A stretch of DNA of 64,000 nucleotides from Earliella scabrosa. Taxonomy: Eukaryota; Basidiomycota; Agaricomycetes; Polyporales; Polyporaceae. Positions 54,818 through 64,000 of this stretch are shown here, piece by piece (the stretch's first letter is position 1; the number at the start of each line of letters is the position of its first letter). The translations under genes and the position numbers were made by a program. The notes under the pieces are model-generated. The model did no database searches and had not been told where the DNA came from. It saw only the letters and a program-made list of their open reading frames with translations. The stretch is from assembly GCA_022605405.1 (NCBI GenBank), contig JABYQQ010000022.1:248001-312000 (forward strand), given 5' to 3'.

Positions 54818-56597
54818 TCATTCGTCCTCAGCGGCCGTATACTTGTGTCTGTTGAACGAGTACGACGAAAAACCATTGGCATGACCGCGATTGTGCGCAG
54901 GGATCCGCCTTCGGGGGCTTGCACGATCGGGCTCGGTCGTGGTCGTGTCTGAGCGCCTCGTCTGCGTGGTCGACGCCGACTCGCACGAACCTTCCGAACC
55001 CGAGGAGGAAGAATTATCGTCTGAGACGTCTGCCGGAACGTAGCACTCCTGGTCAGGCTGGGCGGTGGTATCGAGAGAATGGGACGCCACGACGTCGCAA
55101 TTGTGTGTGATGTCGATGGAGACGGTGCGCAGGGATGGTACGGCGTCGGAGAAGTCGGCTGCGGCGAGAGACAGGTCGTATGAGGCGAGGGCGTCCTTGA
55201 CGGGGCACTCCAGCTCCTCGTCATCGTCGTCCGTGGCGTATGGAGGCGGGTGATGGCAGCGGAACAAATGACACGGGACCTGCAAGACCATCGTCACGTT
55301 CTTGAGGGAGCACTCCCGAGTCGTGGTCCCCTCAAGTATATCCGTGTGGACGCGCTGGGAAGAGTGCACCCGCAGTCGCACGGGGACAATCAGTACGTAG
55401 CATCGAGGCAGCGGCATCAAGCGGGTGACTCACGAATACTTTGTTGAGGCACCTATGCACGTATGAGTTCGTGACTTCCGCGAAATTGTCATCCTGCTCT
55501 GCGAGCATGATGAGCTCCGAGCCCTGGACGGGCCAGCCCAGCTCGAAGAAGTCTTTCGACGTCGTCAGTACGAGATGTTCCACGCCTTGCGTCCTCTGAA
55601 GGACGTTCACGAGCAGCTGGTCGTGCTGAGAGGGATCCATCGAAAGAGCCAGCGTTGTGACCTCGCACGCAAGTCCCAATGCGAGGACGTCGATGGCGGG
55701 TCCAGAGACACGTTCGAGGGCGCGCCACGTGCCAAGTTGCAGCTGTGCGAGGTAGTTCTTCACCCGCATATTCTCTGCTTGTCGTGCGTCAAGCGTCCCA
55801 AGGTCGTCGCGTACCGCATCGATGTCGAGGGACCGGAGGTTGGGGTAGGCCTTGAAGAGGTCGACAGTCACCGGGTTCACGATCGAGTCGAGGCTGAGGT
55901 GGTTGACTCGGGGAAAGACCATAGGCGGTCCACGCGAGGCTTTCGGACGGACGCCGCTGAGGCGGATGGTTGTGAGAGTCGAACATGCGCATGCGAGAAC
56001 ACGGAAAGGGTCGATGGTGGTGTACGCCTGGATGCCTTCTTCGTCTGGAAGAGCAAACGAGAGCGCTGCGGAGGACAATTGTGACTGCATCGATTTGAAT
56101 GTGGTAAGGAGGTTTGAGGTGGGTCGGGAGGCCGCCACCTCGAGGTGCTTGAGCGAGCGCATCTTCGCAAAGAGTTTCGCGGCGTCCGGAATGGAGTCGA
56201 ATAGCGCGTCCGCCTCGTGGATCGTGAGGGACGTAAGGTGATGTACGTGACGAAGGATATCGCAGAAGGTTTCGCTGGTGGTTGGAACCATCGACAATGG
56301 CAAGATCGTCAGACTACTCCGGAGCATACGAGCCCGAGGCAGTCTATCTGCGGAGACCTCTGCGGAGAGGAATGCTGCGAACGAGGCGGCGGTGTGGTCG
56401 CTGTCAAGGACCACCCCGCGGTCCAGGAGAATCATGATCCCCAGTCGATACATCGTTTTGTTCGCTTGCATCATCGAAAGAAGAGCCTGGTTACCGGCAC
56501 TCACTGCCGAGAGTGAGAGCATGACTTGGTGAAGGCAGTCATAATCCAGACGATTGCAACCGGTGTGGTTGGGGTGTGCTTGCGCCGCTACCCGCAT
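54818..56597 (-). CDS. F-box-like/LRR-like protein
   Basis: Exons 56597-55434 and 55354-54818 give 566 residues; the 79-nt intron has GTGAGT..CCCAG ends. The N terminus (NRLDYDCLHQVMLSLSAVSA) has the shape of the F-box-like helix found at the start of very many basidiomycete proteins, followed by a Leu-rich region with repeated LKHLEVAAS, LTTIRLSGVRP, VNHLSLDSI, LRSLDIDAV, VTTLALSMD and VEHLVLTTS elements. Such proteins serve as substrate adaptors of SCF ubiquitin ligases. The last 150 residues are hydrophilic with an acidic patch (DDDDEE), SSSSGSEGS and an Arg-rich end, probably disordered. An in-frame ATG at 56738 would add 47 residues of hydrophobic leader; I prefer 56597 because F-box-like proteins of this group begin close to the motif. 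No signal peptide from the chosen start. Confidence 0.7.
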
Positions 56598-57623
56598 GGT
56601 GTCTAGTGCAGGTAGAACAAGAAAGGTCAGACGTAGTAGACCGGGAACAGAATACACACTGACAGTGGCGATGTGTTGGGGGTGAAAGATGCTAGGCCAC
56701 AGGTGAGAAGTGGTGGTGGGCACGAAAGTTATGGACAACTGTCCGAAAACATATGTGGTCTGCTTTTGGTCGGTGACTTTCCTTATAGGGTAATTTGACC
56801 AAACCTTCGGAGCGCCCGTCCCGAGCGCGGCGCGCTTAAAAGCTCAGGCTACTGTGAACGACATCCTGAAGTACTGCAGCCTGTCTGCAGCCCTCTCGAA
56901 TCGCAAGAAGGACGTTAGATCCGGTGTGTAATAGCTTGCATTCCATTCTGCATGAGGAACTCACGCTGAAATGTGCCGAGGCTGGGCTGTCCGAAGATCT
57001 GTATTGCATGACTGACTTGAAGTCAATCTTCTATGTCTGTTTGCCTGTAGAATGAACACCGATCAGTACATACTCTGGCACTGTCGAACGTACCAAGTAC
57101 TACCTGGACGCATAGACAATTGCGTGCCTACAGTCTCTACGTGGCGTGCATGGCGGTCTGCTTCAAGGTTCGCAGACGAGGGAGACTGACACCTGTGGGA
57201 TTCCATCGATGCTCAGCACCACCTCGAGGACATATGTATTGGAAGAAATCCTCACCGATACCGACGGCATTCAGACCGACTTCAGGTGGGAGTCTGGGGA
57301 GAGGGGAAGAAGATTTGGATGAACATGACCAAGCGCAGTTTGTCATGGATGATGGATTGAACGTGATTGTCTCATCCCTTGCTTAGAACGGTTTCTAAAT
57401 GTTACCGCGAGTCCCATGCCACCGTAAGCTCTGACCAATCATTCCATGGCGTCGCGAACGTATAAGGCTGGAGCGTGCAGCCTGTCTGAAGGGTGTCAGA
57501 CAACGCAGGGAACCGTGCGAGACCAAACTCCGCTTTGCTCCTTGTGTGCTCTGCTTGCTCGCTCGTGCTTGGTTGGGGTCCGTACTACCTCCGTCATCTT
57601 GCTCCCAGTCCCTCGCACGGGTG
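56598..57623. other. Intergenic region between the F-box-like gene and the MFS gene
   Basis: Divergent promoters lie here. No gene recognised; weak frames at 57120-57386 on both strands lack support. Confidence 0.45.
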
Positions 57624-57630
57624 TATAAAA
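57624..57630 (+). promoter_or_regulatory. TATA box of the MFS transporter gene
   Basis: TATAAAA stands 73 bp before the ATG at 57697 and is followed by a pyrimidine-rich leader, a standard strong fungal promoter arrangement. Confidence 0.65.
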
Positions 57631-57696
57631 CCCACCAGTTCCCTTACCAGCTCCACCCCGCTCTATCGTCTCTGTCTGCCCTCCGTGCCTCTCATC

Positions 57697-60176
57697 ATGC
57701 TAGACAAGAGTCAATCTGAGTCCGCCTACGAGCGAAAAGAGGACCTCGACGGCAAAGGCGAGCTGTTCGCCGACCCACCGATGGGCCCAACCTCGACGAC
57801 CATCGTGGATCTCTTCGACGAGGGTTCTGTCGACCCCGTATACCAGGCGAAGGCTCGGATCCTGAATGCCGCGATCCAGGAGATGGGAATGGGCAAGTAT
57901 CAGGTGCGTCGACTTCTTGTCGAGAACCGAACGTAGATCGGCCGACCCGGGACCGTGTCGCGCATCTAGTGGTGGTTGTTTGCAGTTGCGGGATTCGGAT
58001 GGTTCGCGTACGTGTTCGATTCTACTCTCTTATTCTCTTGTCGAAGAAGATGCTGACCTCGGGGGTCGATGCTGTAGTGATAGCGTATGGCCGGTGAGTA
58101 TCTCTCCATGACTCCGATCTCCCTTGTATATCACGCGAGACAACGACGTTGCCGCCACCCATGTTCGCCGAGTACGGGATTAACACTCGCGCACGATCTA
58201 GCTACTCAGTGGCCTCATCCTTGGTCCGGCAGTGCAAGAACTACACTTCAACCAACCCCTCCTTTCTCTCGCCCAAAACATCGGCCTGTTCGTCGGTGCG
58301 GTCTTCTGGGGTCTCGGATGCGACATCTGGGGCAGAAGGTTCGTCCAAACCCGCCCTTGCCCTCCTAACCGGACCGATCTGCCAGTGACTGACTACACGC
58401 GCGCGCAGATGGTCCTTCAACATCACCCTCTTCCTCGCAGGCGTCTTCGGCCTCGCCGCGGGCGGTTCGCCCAACTTCATCACCCTGGCGTCCCTCCTCG
58501 CCGTCCTCGGCCTAGGCGTCGGCGGGAACCTCCCCGTCGACTCCGCCGTCTTCCTCGACTTCGTCCCAGGGTCGCACCAGTACCTCCTCACCATCATGTC
58601 CATCTGGTGGTCCATCGGCCAGCTCGTCGCCGCCCTCGTACGTCGCCCTCCCCTCTTCCCTCTTCCCTCTTAACTCCCCTTAACTTACATGACTTGGTGC
58701 CCGCACACACACGCTGACCCGCCTCGCGCGCGCCCTCCATCCAGTTCGCATGGCCGCTCATCTCGAACTTCTCCTGCGCGCCCGACGCGCCGACCTGCAG
58801 CCGCGCGGACAACATGGGCTGGCGGTACCTCCTCTTCGCGCTCGGCGGGATGACGCTCTTCCTCTGGGCGCTCCGCTTCTTCGTCTTCCCGCTCGAGGAG
58901 AGCCCGCGGTTCCTCGTCGGCCGCGGGCGCGACGAGGACGCGGTCGCCGTCGTGCAGCGCATCGCCAAGTTCAATGGGCGCGAGTGCGCGTTGACCGTCG
59001 ACCAGCTGAGGAGTGCTGGGGAGGCGGCGGCGGCGAGCGCGCATGTAAAGGAGGGGGAGGGGGAGGGTGGGGAGAAGAGGAGGCGCAAGGTGTTGAGCGA
59101 GAGCTCGGTGTTTACGGTCCGGCACGTCAAGGCGCTGTTCGCGACCCGGAAGCTCGCGTGGTCGACGAGTCTGCTTATTGCGCTGTGGGGTGCGTGCGGC
59201 GACGCGCTACGCCCGGTGAGGGTTGCTAACTGCATGTCATCCTACACCTCCAGGTATCATCGGTCTTGCGTCTACCCTGTACAACAACTTCCTGCCGTAC
59301 TTGTGCGTATCTTCGTACTCGCGAGCATGGGGCATCCTGCTAACAAATGGGTCTACAGACTAGCGAGCCGCGGCGCACGCTTCGGGGACAGCTCGTACTA
59401 CACCACCTACCGCAACGTCAGCCTCCCCTCCCTTCCCACATACTATTCCCACTGACACCACCTCATCCGCATCCACAGCAAGTCATCCTCGGCGTGATCG
59501 GCGTGCCCAGCGCCTTCCTCGCAGGCTGGGCCGTCGAGCGGCCGTACGTCGGGCGCAAAGGCACCCTAGCGTTCTCCGCGGGCGAGTACCCCGTCTTTCT
59601 CTGCACGCGCGCTCATTATTCAACGACCCCCCGCGGAAGATAGGGCTCACGGGTGTCTTTCTCTTCGCGTCGACCACCGCCAGGAGCTCGGATGCGCTCC
59701 TTGGGTGGAACGCTGGGTATGTGTTTGCTAGTAACGTGAGTCTCTCTTCCTTGCCCTCCCTACCCTTTTCCTCCCCCGCACCCTTTCGCACCCTTTCACC
59801 TCCTCTTTTGCGCCCGTCTGTGTGTGTGCGGCGTGTGCTGACCCTTTAGGACGTGATGCATAGATCATGTACGGCGTCCTCTACGCGATCTCCCCCGAGC
59901 TCTTCCCCGCCAAGGACCGCGGCACAGGTAACGGCCTCACCGCGACCGCCACGCGCGTCTTCGGCATCCTGGTGCGCCCCCTCTCCCTCTCCCCCTCCCT
60001 TCCTCCTCGTTCCTCTTTAACGTCGCCACCGCGCATTTCCCCAGGCCCCGGTCATCGCCCTGTACGCGAACCTCCAGACCGCCGTGCCCGTGTACGTCTC
60101 GGGCGCGCTGATCATGGGCAGCGGCGCGCTCGCGCTGCTCCTCCCGTACGAGCCGCGGGGCAAGGCGTCGATCTGA
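57697..60176 (+). CDS. MFS transporter (SV2/sugar-porter-like)
   Basis: Twelve exons (57697-57903, 57970-58007, 58078-58093, 58202-58338, 58409-58637, 58745-59189, 59254-59302, 59359-59416, 59479-59581, 59644-59735, 59864-59971, 60045-60176) give 537 residues. Family features: an acidic cytosolic N terminus; GFGWFADSVWP at helix 1; the loop signature GLGCDIWGRRWSF; GGSPNFITLASLLAVLGLGV and GGNLPVDSAVFLDFVPGSHQ in the middle; the FPLEESPRFLVGRGRDEDAV loop; and GELFP-like SPELFPAKDRGTGNG before the last helices. Twelve membrane spans are expected. The substrate is unknown; relatives are annotated as general substrate or SVOP-like transporters. Exon 3 is a 16-nt microexon, and intron 9 (59582-59643) has a GC..AG pair. 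The gene appears intact. Confidence 0.87.
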
Positions 60177-61184
60177 GTCACCACGACTCACGACTCACGC
60201 CCGACCCGTGCCTGCGGGTTGGCTCGGTGGGGATGGGAAGTTGCGTGCGCTCGACCGGCGCGTGGTGGTTTATTGAGGTAAGTATGAACGTGGAATGAAG
60301 GGAGCGATGCCGCGTCCTGGAATGCGAGGGTGCATTTCGGGCTGCATCGAGCCTCGAGCCGCTTGTGACTCCGATGATGATAGAAGAATGTTTACACACG
60401 CTTCTGTGCTGCTGCTGTACATAGACGCATAAAATGCCTAACGTTAACGTGCTTCCACTCCATACCACCGGCCGGTCGTCTGTACGACACGTCTTCCTTG
60501 CTATGACGTTCGTTATTTCGGCTTCAGGGAAGGTAGTGCTCAAGGTTCAAGCTGAGCGCTGAGGTTCGAACGTTCGCCCGCCAACGCGGGGGGCAGACAT
60601 AGGGATGCATTGAGATAGGCATGATAAACACGGGAGAGACATGTGTGGGGGATGCGGAGCGATGTGGCATGCAAGGACCGAGGCTGAGTCAGAAGTCAGG
60701 AGAGCAATCCGGGTGTACAAAGACAGAAGACGGTCATCAGGAAAGGAGACGTGGACGGGAACGGGAACGCTATGCGGCACGGAAAATAGCTAGAGATGTG
60801 GGCGATGAGAACCGGTGAGGAGACGGGGCGTGAGGAGAGAGAGAAGATCATGAGGAAGATGTGCGGATGATAGCGTGATAAAGAAGAGAGACCAGCGGAG
60901 CATGGGAACGAAGAGCGGTGGTGAGTCGTGTCGTGTCGAGTTAGGGGGGACGTGAGGGGCGGGGAGAATAAGGGCGAGAATAAGGGAATATAGAGCGCAC
61001 TAATAGGTGGTATAGCATGCGGCGACGGCGCAAAGAACGCGAACCAATCCAGACCCTCAGGACGCGAACCAATCCAGCCCAAGTATGTGACACACAGAAC
61101 GTGAACGAAATTACGCACACCCAAACCAACCTAACGTGCGGAACGCTGCATCAATGTGCGCGACGCAGCTTCGGGATCTGGGCC
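60177..61184. other. Intergenic region, tail to tail
   Basis: Holds the 3' regions of the MFS and telobox genes. No gene recognised in about 1 kb; purine-rich stretches (gagagagaagatcatgagg) occur near 60835. Confidence 0.45.
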
Positions 61185-64000
61185 TCAGCGGGCGCCACCA
61201 TCCCAGCTCGACCGCTTGCGCTTGTTGTCGCCTTTTGTGAGGAGCAAGTCCTGCGGCGACACGACGCTCTGCCCTCGCTGGTGCGCGGGCATCATCCGCG
61301 TCTGCGCCTGGCTCTGCGCGGCCTCGGTCAGCGCGCTCTGCCAGCTCGAGAACATGGGGATGTGCTGGGCGAGAGACGGAGGGAGCTGCGAGAGCGTCTT
61401 GCTCTGTAGCGCGAACGACTGCGCGAGATCGAGAGCTTGCGCCTGTGTTCCGTCCGTGGCCGTGCCGTCCACCGCCTGTCCTGGGGCAGCAGTCCCAGAC
61501 TGTGCCCCGTTGTAGTAGTGCAGGTCGAGGAACGGCAGGTCGTAGTTGGCGCTGTCCCCGCCGGGCACAACACCTGATTGTCCCGGTGTGGCGGATGCGG
61601 TCGGACCGCCCTTCCACAGCTCGTTGGCAGACTGCCCCAGTGAAGAGAACATGCCACTCGTGTCCGCTGATGGGGCGACGGCGTGCGACTGGTTCTGCTG
61701 GTCCGCCGGTGCGTGGAGGGGCAGGTAGTCCATGAGCGACAACGAGCGGGTGGGTGGAACGAGCGGCTTTGTGCGAATCTGCTGGGTCTGCGGCGCAGGA
61801 ACACGCGGGTCGTACGCACGGTGCTCCGAGGGAGGCACAGATATCGAACGGTTGTGCGAGGAGGACATGTGCACCCCTGACTGCTGCATGCGTGCCATCC
61901 TGTCGTGTGTCTGTGGGGTCCCCGGTGGCGTGACGTGGATCTCTTTGGTTAGCCCGATGATTTCCTCCAGGGTCTGAGGAGGGAGGGAGAATGTTGTGAG
62001 GTCAGAGAGGGTGAGAGGCTGCTTCGGACTGGTGGCGTCCTTGGGGACCGCGGTGTCGATGGTGTCGTCCATTGGCACACTCCCGTCAGGGTCGTCCAGC
62101 GTTATTGACGTGAGCTCAATCTCGTCTATACCCGGGAGAGCAGGCGTGCGGAGCGTGGCGTGCAAATTGCCGGAAGAGGGGGACTGCATGCCTTCAAGGC
62201 CGAGTCCTGCGCTGCCAAAGCCAAAGCCGGGACCATAGTCGACTGATTGCTGTGGTTGGTGGGTCCGCGCGCCGAAAATGAGATCACCGGCATAGTTAGA
62301 GTGGTGAGTGAACCCTCTGAAGCTGCTGGGCGCAAACATTTCGGGGTCGGAGAATGTCGAGTGCGTGTCGCCCACGCCGACCTCTGAAGCAAAGTCATGT
62401 GCGAAGGACGTGGGGAATAAGTCATATCTGTCGAGCACGCCGTGGTTGAGATGTGCGAATGAGAAGGGTGACGAGGGCGCAGGCGAGAAGCCACCATAGT
62501 ATGAGGAGGAACTGCTCGACGACGGCTCGAGTCTGGGATTGGCTGATAGCCAGTCCTGCGGACCCCACGCGGACTTGCCGATCATGGGCCCAGACTCATT
62601 CCGCCGATGGAATGGGGAGTTGTTGAAGTAGTCAGTGGCGGAGAGGTGGGAAGATGTTGGAGACGCGGCGTTGGTGGCTGTCGACCACGCGCTCGAGTGG
62701 ACGGGGGTGTCGACGCCAGAAGACCAGTTCTGGGATTGCGATGAGTCGGTCATCTCTGACAGAGACGAGCTGGGGATGTAGTCGGGGATGGTGAGCGTGT
62801 CGGTCAGCGAGTCCAGGGTTTGCATCTCGATCTCCTTCACCTCCGGGCTCATCATCTCCTCGTTCTGGGGAGTCGATGCAAGAGCCTCCTTGAGGTACGC
62901 CGCAGGACTCTCTTCATCGTCCGAGCTCTCCTCGTCCTCGGAAACGTTCGCGCTCTCTGGCACGCTCTTGGTTCCGCCTCGGAACATACCCTGGTCAGTA
63001 TGTCGCCGCTTGCGACGCACGGGCCCCGTTGAGCTCGACGCGAGCGAGTCATCTGTGGCGGCACGCATAGGCTGCGTCAGCAGATCCTTCTTCTTCTTGG
63101 TCGTGTTGCGGGGCTTGTATCCAGCGGCCTGATACAGGTCGGGGAATGCATTGCGGAAACGGTCGCGCAGATCTGTTGATCTCCGGTTCTGCGCTTGAAA
63201 GATCGGGTCCTTAACGATCGTCGCCCAGACAGTGCCGTGCTTGTCGTAACCCGCCTTCAGCGCGCGGTCCTCCTCCTCGGTGAACGGCCGCCGCTTCTTG
63301 CTGCGTGTCTTCTCGAATATTGATGTACCGTCTGGTAGCGCGGACCGCACCTTGGACGACAGGTGTGTCTTTGCGTTCGGGTAGTGTTGTCTGTACGCAT
63401 CGGGGTAGTACGTGCGGAACCTGTGGCGCAGCATCAGCATGAGTCCCCGTTTCATACGTCATAGGACAATCGAAAAGGACCCCTCAGGGTGCTCTCAAGT
63501 GCGCCGTAGATCATTGCCTGAGCAAATGTAGCGATGCCCGTGTCCAACCAGGTCCTCACTTGAGAACGAGTGTTCACAAGGAAGACTAGCTCGCAGAGAC
63601 GGGCACCTTGACAGGTTGTCACACAAGCTCCGTCCCACAATGCTCCCCTTTGGCCACGCATGCCTTGCGACAGCGGAGCATCGGTGGCTCAGTGGTGACC
63701 ACAGGATGCTCAGTGGGACTCGGAGCCGCAGCTCAGGCTTGTGACGGATAGAGAGTGCGCCGAGGGGCCACAGACGAGCAACCGATGGGTAGAGATACAC
63801 ACCGGTCCTTCAGATCTACTGGTGACCGTCCATCAAACTTGAACTCGGGGTCGTTGAGGATGGACTTCCAGTTCCCGACCCCCCACTGCGCGCAGGCGGG
63901 GATGGGTTGAGCAACACCATCGGCAGCGACAGAACGACGAGCACGCACCTTGTTGCACCCCGCGACGAGCATCTGCGTCTCCTCCATCGTCCACTTCTTC
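61185..64000 (-). CDS. Tay1-like twin-telobox Myb protein (5' end beyond the window)
   Basis: Visible exons: 64000-63949 (partial), 63885-63803, 63420-61185. They encode KKWTMEETQMLVAGCNKWGV, then NWKSILNDPEFKFDGRSPVD, LKDRFRTYYPDAYRQHYPNA, a linker and a second Myb repeat RRPFTEEEDRALKAGYDKHG to RRSTDLRDRFRNAFPDLYQ. Both repeats carry the telobox signature (VDLKDRFR and TDLRDRFR), the helix that reads TTAGGG-type repeats. Two telobox Mybs in tandem is the layout of fungal Tay1/Teb1-type double-stranded telomere-binding proteins; a role in telomere binding or in transcription of telobox-containing promoters is inferred. The remaining 600 residues are low-complexity, Ser/Pro/Gln rich, without a known domain. 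The intron 63421-63802 is 382 nt, unusually long for this genome. Start codon outside the window. Confidence 0.85.

Noticed and set aside
55489..56084. Overlapping frames on both strands within the F-box-like gene
   Set aside because: Shadows of the high-GC coding sequence without independent support.
1..64000. CRISPR arrays, rRNA genes, integrons or plasmid features
   Set aside because: None seen; the gene structure is eukaryotic with spliceosomal introns.

Overview
The window looks like nuclear DNA of a filamentous basidiomycete. The evidence is short introns of about 54-80 nt with GT..AG ends, TATA-box promoters, a STE3-type pheromone receptor, a family of HET-domain (heterokaryon incompatibility) genes, an F-box-like protein and a twin-telobox Myb protein. 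Family resemblance points to Agaricomycetes, probably Polyporales; that placement is inference. No bacterial, organellar or viral features were seen.

Layout. 1.3-5.9 kb: a very large secreted Ser/Thr-rich (mucin-like) protein gene. 6.4-13.4 kb: arrays of a degenerate, gene-like repeat family (here 'family R') on the minus strand, with a small intact YCII-domain gene between them. 13.7-15.3 kb: an unrecognised gene-like segment (X). 16.4-21.8 kb: two HET genes. 22.4-24 kb: an inverted relative of X. 24.7-32.9 kb: family R again, now on the plus strand, interrupted by a third HET gene. 33-34.8 kb: a fourth HET gene (minus). 35.5-36.8 kb: an inverted, truncated copy of the 3' end of the mucin-like gene, fused to a broken MYND-like zinc-finger gene that carries a 454-bp MITE. 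38.9-41.6 kb: a nest of young mobile elements with near-identical inverted arms and tRNA-like sequences. 42.0-54 kb: three more HET genes around a STE3-type receptor; the last HET gene is split by a 1.24-kb insertion. 54.8-64 kb: an ordinary gene-dense stretch with an F-box-like protein, an MFS transporter and a Tay1-like telobox protein cut by the window edge.

The seven HET proteins share more than the N-terminal HET domain. All carry the same roughly 300-residue C-terminal module, separated from the HET domain by one intron at the same place. I do not recognise this module as a described domain. The order of repeats from 5 to 37 kb is a mirror image about a centre near 19 kb, so the first half of the window looks like an old, large inverted duplication with HET genes at its centre and within its right arm. 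HET proteins trigger cell death or growth arrest on contact with non-self. A receptor for mating pheromone lies inside the same cluster, so this may be a self/non-self recognition region. No CaaX pheromone precursor was found beside the receptor, so I do not call it a mating-type locus.

Exon boundaries were worked out by hand. For every complete multi-exon model the coding length is a multiple of three. Boundaries of repeat arrays are approximate.
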